A stretch of 49,012 nt of DNA from an uncultured Clostridia bacterium (GTDB lineage Bacteria > Bacillota_I > Bacilli_A > RF39 > UBA660): the NCBI GenBank assembly GCA_948433435.1, contig CAOJDX010000009.1, forward strand, positions 1 through 49,012. The letters are read 5' to 3'. The notes below the pieces were generated by a model, which worked only from the letters and a program-made list of their open reading frames with translations, had not been told where the DNA came from and made no database searches. Each line of letters opens with the position of its first letter. Position 1 is the stretch's first letter. Positions 8,914 through 16,950 of the stretch are shown here, one piece after another. Made by a program: the position numbers and the translations under genes.

Positions 8914-9163
8914 TATCAACACTTCCTTTTTCTTTTGAATGAATATCTAAAACATAGTTTTCTTCTTCTATATCCATTTCATCAATAATTTCATTAATTA
9001 TTTTAGAAGCTTCAGTAATTCTTTCAATATCAATTATTGTATCACTATCTAAAACAATGTTTAAATTTTTTACTTTTTCTTCTTCAGAAAAATAGACATC
9101 GTCAACAAACATATTTAATTGTTTGATCTCTTTGTCCACTTTTTCTTTGATTTCTTCTTTCAA
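8906..9163 (-). CDS. rimP: RimP-like protein, N-terminal domain only
   Basis: RimP assists 30S maturation. Only 85 residues are present, about half the usual 140-155. The visible part matches the N-terminal KH-like domain: an ILNIVLDSD-like strand, DIERITEASKIINEIIDEMD and a final YVLDIHS in place of YxLEVSSPG. The C-terminal SH3-like domain is missing, with no frame continuing it downstream because nusA starts immediately. The start is a TTG at 9163, with a perfect AGGAGG 7 bases upstream. First gene of the nusA operon, overlapping nusA by 8 bases. The position strongly supports the identity even though sequence similarity is weak. Confidence 0.75.
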   Translation of the reverse strand: MKEEIKEKVDKEIKQLNMFVDDVYFSEEEKVKNLNIVLDSDTIIDIERITEASKIINEIIDEMDIEEENYVLDIHSKEKGSVDNE

Positions 9164-9191
9164 ATTAACACCTCCTATTTGGAAACATAAA

Positions 9192-9212
9192 GAGTGGGAT
9201 CTTTTCCCACTC
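9192..9212 (-). promoter_or_regulatory. 5'-UTR hairpin ahead of rimP-nusA
   Basis: An 8-bp GC-rich stem (9192-9199 with 9205-9212) begins about seven bases after the predicted start of the minus-strand transcript, followed by TTTATGTTT and then the rimP SD. It could stabilise the 5' end or act as a weak attenuator; the sequence alone does not decide. Confidence 0.5.
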
Positions 9213-9225
9213 CTTTCTCTAGTTA

Positions 9226-9253
9226 ATTATAACATATTTTTTTTTAATTACAA
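9226..9253 (-). promoter_or_regulatory. Promoter of the rimP-nusA-rnpM-infB operon
   Basis: Minus-strand TTGTAA (9253-9248), 16-base spacer, TATAAT (9231-9226). The transcript should begin near 9219, about 55 bases before the rimP TTG. Confidence 0.75.
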
Positions 9254-9350
9254 AGTTTTTTCTTAATTTTATTCATATTTATATAAGAAAAATAGTATTA
9301 ATCACATACTATTATTGGGTTGACGTTCTAACTTTTAATGTTAATTCATC

Positions 9351-9687
9351 TTATAGGTGAAATAGTTTCCTTAGAAACACAATTCTATTCCAGTTTTTAT
9401 ATTGCTCTTTAACTAAGTTTAAGCCTTTTTTAGATAATTTAGCTCTTCTATATACTACTTCATCGTATTTCAATCCTTTTAAATTACAGGTTATTCTATA
9501 ATAGTAGATAGTGTTGTTATTTTCATTTCCAAGTATTAAATTATTGTCCAAAAAATAATTCATTATTAAAATTGTTATCGTGTTTTCTATTAATATGATC
9601 AAGGGAAGTTTTTTCATTTGTTATTACAGCATTATTGAGATTTTCGGGATTATACAAAACTGTAAGTCTTTTTTCAATTAAAAAAAT
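9351..9687 (-). pseudogene. Probable gene remnant downstream of tsaC
   Basis: An 88-codon frame (9351-9617) lacks any ribosome binding site. A second open frame, in phase with and directly after the tsaC TGA, runs from 9687 to 9541 and reads like protein (IEKRLTVLYNPENLNNAV, then more) before stopping. Its sense continues in the 88-codon frame (TIYYYRITCNLKGLKYDEV). The simplest reading is one small decayed gene with a frameshift near 9540-9560 and no start. I do not recognise its family. An intact 88-residue protein is possible but poorly supported. Confidence 0.35.
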
Positions 9688-10326
9688 TCAATCGATTAAA
9701 GGTATTACTTTAGCTATTTCTTCCTTTTTTATTTTACCTTCTCTTATAATGATTGCTTTTTCATTAATTACTTCCACAATCGTAGAAGTTGTATCATAAT
9801 CTACATTTCCACTATCTATAATGTAATCCACTTTATTATTTAATTCATTAATAATATTTTTAATATTGATACCTGTAGGGTTCCCAGATAGATTGGCACT
9901 TGGAGCAACAAGAGGAACTCCTGCAGCTTCAATAAGTCTATAAACAACACCATCTTTTAAAAGTCTCACTCTAATAAATTCATCGCCTGCAGAAATAATG
10001 TCGGGTAAAACATTTTCTTTTTTTCTAAATTTTATTGTCAATGGTCCAGGCCAAAATGTATCAATTAGTTTTTTCTCCGCTACACTAATATAATCTACCA
10101 TTTTTTTTAACATACATATATCGGAAATTAATACACACAGTGGTTTTTCTTCAGGTCTTCCTTTTATTTCATAAACTTTCTTACAAGCTTTCTCATCAAA
10201 AGCATTTGTTCCAATACCATATACTGTATCCGTTTTAAAAACTGCTATTTTACCTTTCTTTAAAGCAGTTGATATTTCAAGTATAGTATTATCATGTATC
10301 TCTTCTTCTTTTATATATTTTGTCAT
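9688..10326 (-). CDS. tsaC: L-threonylcarbamoyladenylate synthase
   Basis: Makes threonylcarbamoyl-AMP from threonine, bicarbonate and ATP, the first step of t6A37 formation in ANN-reading tRNAs. The 212-residue protein is the short form (Sua5/YrdC/YwlC fold) without the extra Sua5 C-terminal domain. Visible are KTDTVYGIGTNAF near 30-42, KGRPEEKPLCVLI, FWPGPLTI, the VPLVAPSANLSGNPTG nucleotide loop and a REGKI strand. The ATG at 10326 has AGGAG about 13 bases upstream, a long spacing, but no better in-frame start is present. It stands alone between remnants; other tsa genes are not in this window. Confidence 0.93.
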   Translation of the reverse strand: MTKYIKEEEIHDNTILEISTALKKGKIAVFKTDTVYGIGTNAFDEKACKKVYEIKGRPEEKPLCVLISDICMLKKMVDYISVAEKKLIDTFWPGPLTIKFRKKENVLPDIISAGDEFIRVRLLKDGVVYRLIEAAGVPLVAPSANLSGNPTGINIKNIINELNNKVDYIIDSGNVDYDTTSTIVEVINEKAIIIREGKIKKEEIAKVIPLID

Positions 10327-10526
10327 TTTGAAATTTCATCTCCTACCAGTTTTACTATAATCATATTTATATTATATACTAAACAAACACATAATTTCTA
10401 ATTTTAAAAAATCTGAAATCCGTGTCCTTTTTGTGCTTTTTCAGTATATCCATAATATCATACAAATTTATAAAGTTGTAAATTAGTAGTAAAATAACTT
10501 AAAAAAATTACATATGTGCCTTAAAA
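10327..10526. other. Non-coding stretch upstream of tsaC
   Basis: About 200 AT-rich bases. On the minus strand a TATAAT lies some 25 bases before the tsaC SD and a loose CTGAAA/TTTCAG inverted repeat with a T-run lies near 10410-10445. No gene is visible. Confidence 0.4.
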
Positions 10527-10808
10527 TTAAGAATTTTTATCAAAAAGTTTTCCATCAAAATAGCCTACTTGACTGGTTACTTTATATTCTTTATATTCTT
10601 TATTACCAACTTTATATATAATAACCAGATAGTAGTATACTTTTCTACCTTCATCAGATAAAGTATGTCCCTTTTTTATATAGTCTATAACTTTGGCTAT
10701 TACCTTCTTGTATCCATTAGCTTCTTCACCTAATCTTTTTAATTTTATTATAGAATTATTAAAATCATGATTATGATTACAATAATTGTAGGCATGTTCA
10801 GAATTGTT
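10527..10808 (-). pseudogene. Start-less open frame, decayed gene
   Basis: A minus-strand frame stays open for 93 codons, from just after a TAA (10811-10809) to a TAA at 10527. It translates to protein-like sequence (KLKRLGEEANGYKKVIAKVI, then DYIKKGHTLSDEGRKVYYYL and so on) but contains no ATG, GTG or TTG near its beginning and no SD. I read it as the C-terminal part of a lost gene; the family is unknown. Together with the 9351-9687 remnant it makes the surroundings of tsaC a site of gene decay. Confidence 0.45.
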
Positions 10809-11032
10809 TTATGATTTAATTTATTAATTAATAATTTGTAATAATCATATTAAAAATAATCAATTGATTATATTAAGTTAATTATTATGAAAGTTTTGAT
10901 TATAACCATATAAGAAAAATACTTTATATAGTTTTTCAACTATTAATGGATGTATAAATACAATATTTTTTTAGTAATCTTAATTAGTTAAGGGATATGT
11001 CATTATAATTTTTTATTTTTTTCAAAAAATTG
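10809..11032. other. AT-rich non-coding stretch
   Basis: Mostly A and T, no convincing frame on either strand. It ends at the promoter of the small RNA at 11033. I see nothing else in it. Confidence 0.5.
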
Positions 11033-11061
11033 TTGACAAATTAGAAGTAAATGATTATTAT
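11033..11061 (+). promoter_or_regulatory. Promoter of the small-RNA locus
   Basis: Perfect TTGACA at 11033-11038, 17-base spacer, TATTAT at 11056-11061. The start should be near 11068, right before the first hairpin. No plus-strand gene follows. Confidence 0.75.
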
Positions 11062-11067
11062 AGTAAT

Positions 11068-11212
11068 CACCAATTCGGTTATTAGGCGAATTGGTCGCTA
11101 GTATCACACTAGCCAACCCCTTTTTATTCTTTTTTAAGAAGTTGCTCTTCAGGGGGAGCAGCTTCCATTATGAATTTAAAAGAAGACAGCTAATCAGTTG
11201 TCTTCTTTTTCT
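11068..11212 (+). ncRNA. Structured small RNA with predicted pseudoknot
   Basis: About 145 bases between a consensus promoter and a strong terminator. Stem 1: 11069-11077 with 11087-11095, 9 perfect pairs, 9-base loop. Stem 2: 11097-11102 with 11108-11113, 6 pairs. A single-stranded CCCCT (11117-11121) can pair with AGGGG (11151-11155) in the loop of stem 3 (11138-11147 with 11156-11165, 10 pairs with one G-U), making a pseudoknot. A terminator hairpin (11181-11190 with 11197-11206) and T-run follow. No open frame of note is inside. The size, 3' pseudoknot and Bacillota host make the raiA-motif RNA worth testing, but I cannot assign a family from memory. Confidence 0.65.
11178..11212. terminator. 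Terminator shared by the small RNA and nifJ
   Basis: Stem 11178-11190 with 11197-11209 (13 pairs, one G-U) and a T-run on the plus strand. The nifJ TGA (11194-11196) lies in the loop, so the right arm is nifJ coding sequence read the other way. The minus strand has a shorter T-run after the stem, so termination of nifJ here is plausible but weaker. Confidence 0.75.
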
Positions 11213-14200
11213 TTTTGATTTAATGATAATTTTTCATAATAAGTATATCTATTTATAGCATTTTCCTTATTTTCTTCTAAAACTTTTTTATAATCTTTAT
11301 TAATATTTTTTAAAGTTCTATATCTATCCTCTCCACCAACAAAATCCGAATATTTTGAAAAATCTGCTTTGGAGTCTAAAGAAAATTTTTCTGTTTCAGG
11401 ATGATAATGAAATAACGGAAAATAACCACAATTAGTTGCTTCTTTTTCCTCTTCAATACTATTTGACATCCCTTTGATAATTCCTTGAGCAATACAAGGA
11501 GCATAAGCAATGATTATAGATGGTCCATCATAGTGTTCTGCCTCTGTTAATACTTTAATTGTCTGCATGGGATTGGCACCCAAGGAAATTGTCGCAACAT
11601 AAACATGGGGATAAGTTAAAGCAATTTTAGCTAAATCTTTTTTAGCTGTTTCCTTTCCACTTGCGGCAAACTTAGCTATTGCTCCTCTTCTTGTTGATTT
11701 AGAGGATTGACCTCCTGTATTAGAATATACTTCTGTATCTAGAACTAAAATATTAACATTTTCTTTATTGGATAAAACATGATCTATTCCATTGTAACCA
11801 ATATCATATGCCCAACCGTCTCCGCCTACCATCCAAATAGATTTTGGTTTGATAAAACTTTTTAATTCTTTCAATCCTTCTATTTTGGTTTTCTCTACTA
11901 TGTCATATAAGTTATTTGCTGTTTCATCTGTAATTTCTTCTACATAGGCATTATAAATCTTTTGTTCACTTTTCTTTACTTCTTTGATATTATTTTTAAT
12001 CATGGTAACGATTTTATTTTTCATTGTGATATCGGCAATTTTCATTCCATAACCGAATTCAGCATTATCCTCAAACAATGAATTAGCCCAAGGAATAGAG
12101 TATGGCATAGAAGGAGAACTTGCTCCATAAATTGAAGAACAGCCTGTTGCATTAGCAATTACTAATTTCTCACCAAATAGTTGTGTTAGAAGTTTGATAT
12201 AAGCTGTCTCTCCACATCCTGCACAGGCTCCACTAAATTCAAATTTCGGCTTAATCATTTGACTGCCCTTAATGGTGTTTTTTGGTAAAACTTCTTTTTG
12301 TGTTACTTCATTGAATAAATATTCTGCTTCTTTTTCAATTTCCTCTTCTTGTTTCTTTTCTACCATAGTTAAAGCTTTTTCCTTCTTTTTACCAGGACAA
12401 ATATTACTACATAAACCACATCCTGTACAATCTTTCAAACTGATTCCTATTGTGTATTTTAAATTTTGATCCTTTATATTGGCATCTAGTAATTTTGTTT
12501 TTAAAGACTCAGGGGCATCTAAGACTTCATCTTCTGTTAAGAGAAAAGGTCTAATTACCGCATGAGGACAAACTAGGCTACACAAGCCACATTGAATACA
12601 ATTTTCACTATTATAATATGGACAAATATCCATAATGTTTCTTTTTTCTAATTTTGAGGTTCCCACGGGGGTGCTACCATCTACTTCATTTAAAAAGCTA
12701 CTAACAGGTAATATATTCCCTTCCATTTTACTAATCAATTCAAACATTGATTGTTTCTTAGGCATTTCAGGAATATAGTCTACGTTTGGTATTTTTACTT
12801 GAATAATATTTGTTAAAGCCTGATCAATTGCCTTTATATTTTTAGTTGATAAGTCTCCTCCCTTACCAGCAAATCTTGCAATAATATTTTCTTTTACTTT
12901 ACTAATAGCAAATTCAAAGTCAATAATTTTTCCTAACTTGAAAATTAAGGTTTCCATAATAGCACTTATTTTACCACCTAAGTCGTTATTTCTAGCAATT
13001 AAAGAAGCGTCTACAATATAGAATTTTATATTTTTCTTTTTCATAATATTTTTGTCATAATTACTAATATATTTCAAAATATCATCTTTATTTTTGGAAG
13101 TATTTAATAGAAAGATTCCATTATTGTCAATATGATCTAAAATATGCATTTTTTGTAAATAACTTTCTTTAGTACAGACAATTAAACTAGCTTTATCAAT
13201 ATAATAAGTCGATTTGATTGGAGTTTTTCCAAATCTTAAATGGGAAATTGTAATTCCTCCGCTTTTTTTAGAATCATACTGAAAGTAGCCTTGAACATAA
13301 GCTTTTGAATAGGTACCAGTTATCTTCATTAAGTCTTTACTGGCACTTACCATTCCATCTGAACCATAACCATAAACCATAAAACTGGTGTTTGCTGTTG
13401 GCAAAATGAATTTTTTGTCATAGGCAATACTTAATTTCGTAATATCGTCTTCAATTCCTAGGGTAAAGTTATGATGACATTCTTTACTATCTAGAAAATC
13501 AAATACTCCTTTTATCATGGCTGGAGTTGTATTTTTTCCTGATAATCCATATCTGCCACCAATAATTTTAATTTTCTCATTTACTTCTTTTACCGTTTTT
13601 ACGACATCTAAATATAGTGGTTCTCCTGTTGAACCAGCCTCTTTTGTTCGATCCAAAACGGCAATTTTTTTCACTGTTTTAGGAAGAGATTTTAGGAAAT
13701 ATTTACTAGCAAAGGGACGATATAAATGAACTTCAATTAACCCTACTTGTTCTCCTTTTTCTATTAAGTAATCAATTGTCTCTTTAATTGTTTCATTAAC
13801 TGAACCCATTGCTACTATGATTTTAGTCGCTGAAGAAGAACCGTAATAATTAAACGGTTGGTAGTTTCTACCTGTTATTTTATTTATCTCTTGCATATAT
13901 GAGTTTACAATATCTGGTAGCTTTTCATAGTATTTATTACGAGCTTCTGTTATTTGAAAATAAATATCCTCATTTTGACTAGTTCCTCTTATGACTGGTT
14001 TTTCTGGGTTAAGTGCCCTATTTCTAAAGTCTTGTAGAGCTTCTTTATCAACTAATTTTTTGATTTTATCCATATCAAGGACATCTATCTTTTGAAGTTC
14101 ATGGCTAGTTCTAAAACCGTCATTAAAATTAATAAAGGGCACTTTTCCTTTTATTGTTGAAAGATAGGCAACTGCTGTTAAATCCATTGATTCTTGAACT

Positions 14201-14625
14201 GAAGAAGAGGCTAAAATAGCAAAACCAGTTTGACGAGCAGCATAAATATCTTGATGGTCTCCAAATATTGATAAAGCATGAGTCGCTAAACTTCTAGCAG
14301 CTACATTAATCACACATGGTAACAGTTCTCCTGCAATTTTATACATATTAGGAATCATTAAAAGAAGCCCTTGGCTAGCTGTATAAGTGGAAGTTAAGCA
14401 ACCTGATAAAAGGGATCCATGGACTAACCCTGCAGCTCCCGCTTCTGATTCCATTTCTACTACTTTTACAGGAGTATCAAAATAATTTAATCTTTTTTGT
14501 TGAGCCCAAAGGTCAGTAAGTTCAGCCATAGGTGATGCTGGTGTTATTGGATAAATTCCCGCAACCTCAGTAAATTTATAGGCAACATGAGCACAAGCTT
14601 CATTTCCATCCATTATTTTTTTCAT
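11194..14625 (-). CDS. nifJ: Pyruvate:ferredoxin (flavodoxin) oxidoreductase
   Basis: Oxidises pyruvate with CoA to acetyl-CoA and CO2, passing electrons to ferredoxin; a marker of anaerobic fermentative metabolism. The single-chain 1143-residue enzyme has the usual domain order: N-terminal transketolase-like region (AYKFTEVAGIYPITPASPMAE), FINFNDGFRTSHE, domain III, two 4Fe-4S clusters (CIQCGLCSLVCP and CTGCGLCSNICP), CAGCGETAY and the thiamine-diphosphate site GDGWAYDIGYNGIDHV with EVYSNTGGQSSKST. All cluster cysteines are present. The ATG at 14625 has AAGGAGG upstream. It appears monocistronic. Its 3' end overlaps the terminator of the convergent small RNA. Confidence 0.97.
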   Translation of the reverse strand: MKKIMDGNEACAHVAYKFTEVAGIYPITPASPMAELTDLWAQQKRLNYFDTPVKVVEMESEAGAAGLVHGSLLSGCLTSTYTASQGLLLMIPNMYKIAGELLPCVINVAARSLATHALSIFGDHQDIYAARQTGFAILASSSVQESMDLTAVAYLSTIKGKVPFINFNDGFRTSHELQKIDVLDMDKIKKLVDKEALQDFRNRALNPEKPVIRGTSQNEDIYFQITEARNKYYEKLPDIVNSYMQEINKITGRNYQPFNYYGSSSATKIIVAMGSVNETIKETIDYLIEKGEQVGLIEVHLYRPFASKYFLKSLPKTVKKIAVLDRTKEAGSTGEPLYLDVVKTVKEVNEKIKIIGGRYGLSGKNTTPAMIKGVFDFLDSKECHHNFTLGIEDDITKLSIAYDKKFILPTANTSFMVYGYGSDGMVSASKDLMKITGTYSKAYVQGYFQYDSKKSGGITISHLRFGKTPIKSTYYIDKASLIVCTKESYLQKMHILDHIDNNGIFLLNTSKNKDDILKYISNYDKNIMKKKNIKFYIVDASLIARNNDLGGKISAIMETLIFKLGKIIDFEFAISKVKENIIARFAGKGGDLSTKNIKAIDQALTNIIQVKIPNVDYIPEMPKKQSMFELISKMEGNILPVSSFLNEVDGSTPVGTSKLEKRNIMDICPYYNSENCIQCGLCSLVCPHAVIRPFLLTEDEVLDAPESLKTKLLDANIKDQNLKYTIGISLKDCTGCGLCSNICPGKKKEKALTMVEKKQEEEIEKEAEYLFNEVTQKEVLPKNTIKGSQMIKPKFEFSGACAGCGETAYIKLLTQLFGEKLVIANATGCSSIYGASSPSMPYSIPWANSLFEDNAEFGYGMKIADITMKNKIVTMIKNNIKEVKKSEQKIYNAYVEEITDETANNLYDIVEKTKIEGLKELKSFIKPKSIWMVGGDGWAYDIGYNGIDHVLSNKENVNILVLDTEVYSNTGGQSSKSTRRGAIAKFAASGKETAKKDLAKIALTYPHVYVATISLGANPMQTIKVLTEAEHYDGPSIIIAYAPCIAQGIIKGMSNSIEEEKEATNCGYFPLFHYHPETEKFSLDSKADFSKYSDFVGGEDRYRTLKNINKDYKKVLEENKENAINRYTYYEKLSLNQKEKEDN

Positions 14626-14687
14626 AAGTATTACCTCCTTATAATCCTAAATATATTATATAATAAATTTTTAATAATTTAAATATG

Positions 14688-15962
14688 TTAATCAGTGATA
14701 TATGGATTTTCCTCTGTTCCCGTTCCTTTGTCATTAATTATTTTTTTATTTAAACAGATAACAGGAATGATTTTGTTCAAGGTGGTAGTTTTTTCTTCTA
14801 TAATGGTTCCGAATTTATTATAGACATAGGCAGTATTTGAATTTTTAGCATTTGTATTGATTAAATAATAATCCGTTAAATAATTAGATATATTTAAATC
14901 AAAGATGTTAGGCAGGCCAATTTTAGTACTACTAGTAGAAGTATAAATATTTAGATAGTTTTGTTCTTCTTTTAATTCACCTGTCAAAAATTTGCATTTA
15001 GTTAATGAATCCTTATAGGAAAGAGAATGATAATATTCATTATTCAAATAATAAGCTATATTATTTTTATTTAGAGGATTAAATCCTGATAATTTGTTAT
15101 TAAAACTTTTCTTTTCTTTTAAGTAAGTAGAAAGCCTTAATTTTAAAACATCCTCTTTTTCCTCAATTATCTGATAAAGATCATCCCCTAATTGAACATA
15201 CTTATTGATATCATTTTCATTATTTTCTTGATCAATTATATATGGATCTTTAAAAGTTCCTGTTCCTTTTTTTATCTTAATATTTTTCTTTAACGTCATT
15301 ACTACTCTAATACCTGATGCTTTATGATCTATTACATTTAAAGAACCATTTTCTTCTTTATTTAAAATTTTATTCTGTTCATCATATCCTAGAATATATG
15401 ATGATGTTCCATTATTTAAAAAACTTTTTTTAGCTCCTGTTTTTAAATAGTCTTCTATAGTTAGAATGGAAAAGTAGTCATGTTCTTTTTGGGAACAATT
15501 CACTTTAGAGTCAATATATGTATTTATACAATATTCTGTTGGAATCAATAGATTTTCTACTCCTGGTATGGAATTATAGTAAATTCCTGTATTTTCTTGT
15601 TCTGTTTTATTTAACCATTTATAGATATTAGATTCTATATAAGTTGCACCGTTTCCATAATAAAAGACTGCTTCATTATTATTAGATACAATTTTTACTT
15701 TTTTATTCTTTATTGAAATAATTCGATAAAGACGATTAAATATTTTAACGTAATTGTTACGTGTTTCTCCCTTAAAGTAATATGTATCATTTTCCTTTAT
15801 TAGACCATTATCTTTTACTAGGTTATTATTGTTTATAATGACACTTTCTAAAGTATTACTTTTTTTCTTATCCATTTTTTTTTGATAGGAAAATCCTTGA
15901 TAAATAAAAAAAATACCTGATATCAATAAAATTATAAATATGCTTAAAATACTTTTCTTCAT
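14688..15962 (-). CDS. Membrane-anchored surface protein with two repeated modules
   Basis: Unknown function. The 424-residue protein starts with MKK and one hydrophobic helix (4-22), with the rest predicted outside. Two similar modules follow. Each opens with an aromatic-rich strand pair (YVKIFNRLYRIISIKNKKVK near 71-90; YVQLGDDLYQIIEEKEDVLK near 256-275) and ends with a GTGTxxxPYI motif (233-242 and 413-422). This resembles the short extracellular modules of DUF6273-type surface proteins in gut Bacillota, a low-confidence comparison. Two cysteines at about 145 and 156 might form a disulfide. It has its own promoter (15985-16013). No sortase motif or lipobox is seen. Confidence 0.75.
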   Translation of the reverse strand: MKKSILSIFIILLISGIFFIYQGFSYQKKMDKKKSNTLESVIINNNNLVKDNGLIKENDTYYFKGETRNNYVKIFNRLYRIISIKNKKVKIVSNNNEAVFYYGNGATYIESNIYKWLNKTEQENTGIYYNSIPGVENLLIPTEYCINTYIDSKVNCSQKEHDYFSILTIEDYLKTGAKKSFLNNGTSSYILGYDEQNKILNKEENGSLNVIDHKASGIRVVMTLKKNIKIKKGTGTFKDPYIIDQENNENDINKYVQLGDDLYQIIEEKEDVLKLRLSTYLKEKKSFNNKLSGFNPLNKNNIAYYLNNEYYHSLSYKDSLTKCKFLTGELKEEQNYLNIYTSTSSTKIGLPNIFDLNISNYLTDYYLINTNAKNSNTAYVYNKFGTIIEEKTTTLNKIIPVICLNKKIINDKGTGTEENPYITD

Positions 15963-15984
15963 AAAATCACCCTATTTTAAGTCA

Positions 15985-16013
15985 ATTATATAAAAGAAAA
16001 AAGTATCTTTCAA
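15985..16013 (-). promoter_or_regulatory. Promoter of the surface-protein gene
   Basis: Minus-strand TTGAAA (16013-16008), 17-base spacer, TATAAT (15990-15985), 23 bases before the ATG at 15962. The -35 lies in the loop and right arm of the terminator at 15996-16025. Confidence 0.75.
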
Positions 16014-16025
16014 CGAGAAAGATAC
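15996..16025 (-). terminator. Terminator left behind the phosphatase remnant
   Basis: Nine-pair perfect stem (16003-16011 with 16017-16025), 5-base loop, then TTTTTTC on the minus strand. It lies 30 bases past the remnant's stop codon and overlaps the next gene's promoter. Confidence 0.8.
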
Positions 16026-16055
16026 CCTATATTTTGACATTTATTTTTAGCTTGG

Positions 16056-16340
16056 CTATAACCATATTTCACTACAACTAGGTTTACAATACTTTTTGAC
16101 TTTGTTATTTTCTTGATAAAAATTATTAATTTTTTCCAAATCAGTTATTTCGTCCTCTATCATCCAAATGCATTTACAAATAAAATTATGAGTCACGATT
16201 AGTACTTTTTCATTTGGATAGGTGTTATGAATTTCATTTAATATGGATCTCGTTCTAATTAGCCCTGTTTTTAGAGTTTCAGTATTTTCTGGAGTTTTAT
16301 CTAATGAAAGGCTATTCCATATTTCTTTATTTTCTTTCTT
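16056..16340 (-). pseudogene. C-terminal remnant of a histidine phosphatase
   Basis: A 94-codon frame opens directly after a TAA (16343-16341) and ends with TAG at 16058-16056. It has no usable start codon. The translation contains TETLKTGLIRTRSILNEI and then KVLIVTHNFICKCIWMI, matching the second half of phosphoglycerate-mutase-like histidine phosphatases, in which the VTH histidine is catalytic. The N-terminal RHG half is missing; that side is occupied by the greA terminator. The reading frame has no internal stop, so the loss may be recent. Confidence 0.7.
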
Positions 16341-16342
16341 TT

Positions 16343-16377
16343 AAAAAAACAATAGTTCTTTTCTCTATTGTTTTTTT
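16343..16377 (-). terminator. greA terminator
   Basis: Thirteen-pair stem (16343-16355 with 16365-16377) including flanking A/T pairs, ending in a T-run on the minus strand, about 10 bases after the greA stop. Confidence 0.85.
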
Positions 16378-16386
16378 ATTATTCTA

Positions 16387-16863
16387 TTAGTTGATTGCGG
16401 TAATTTCTACTTCATAGGATCCATTAGGAGATTCTACTGTAACCACATCTCCTACCTTATGAGATAATATTGCCTGAGCTATCGGAGACTCATTAGAAAT
16501 TTTACTTTCAAATGGATCAGCTTCTTGACTTCCTACTATTTTATATTCATCTGTTTCATCATCATCTATATATTTTATCTCTACAGTACTACCTAGGCCA
16601 ACTATATCTTTAGGAATGTCCGTGATAATAGAGACATTTTCCAACATTTTTTCGATAGTTTTAATTCTTCCTTCAATTTGAGCTTGTTCATCTTTAGCAG
16701 CATCATAATCTGCATTTTCGGATAAATCTCCTAAACTTCTAGCTTCTTTTATCGAAATAATATTTTCAGGACGTCTAACATTTATTAAATTATCAAGTTC
16801 GGCTTTTAGTTCTTCTAATCCTTCCTGTGTTAAGTAAACTGTATTACTAGTTTTTTTTGCCAT
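16387..16863 (-). CDS. greA: Transcription elongation factor GreA
   Basis: Rescues backtracked RNA polymerase by stimulating cleavage of the RNA 3' end. The 158-residue protein matches family length. It has an N-terminal coiled coil with the tip acidic pair in ARSLGDLSENADYDAAKDEQ (about residues 41-60), then the FKBP-like C-terminal domain (GLGSTVEIKY to SPNGSYEVEI). The frame opens at a GTG (16872) inside the SD; the ATG at 16863, 8 bases after GAGG, is preferred. In Bacillus greA ends the yrr operon. Here dgt lies upstream, followed by trhP2/trhP1, so part of that order is kept. Confidence 0.95.
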   Translation of the reverse strand: MAKKTSNTVYLTQEGLEELKAELDNLINVRRPENIISIKEARSLGDLSENADYDAAKDEQAQIEGRIKTIEKMLENVSIITDIPKDIVGLGSTVEIKYIDDDETDEYKIVGSQEADPFESKISNESPIAQAILSHKVGDVVTVESPNGSYEVEITAIN

Positions 16864-16950
16864 TTTCTTCACCTCAATTAATATTTATATATATGTTTAT
16901 ACATAACATTGCTTAATTATACTATAAATATCAAAAAAAATCAATAAAAT

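Noticed and set aside
9541-9690. Reading through the tsaC TGA as tryptophan would extend TsaC by 48 residues.
   Set aside because: Other genes here (nifJ) end at TGA and all tryptophans checked are TGG; TsaC is already full length, so code 4 is not supported.
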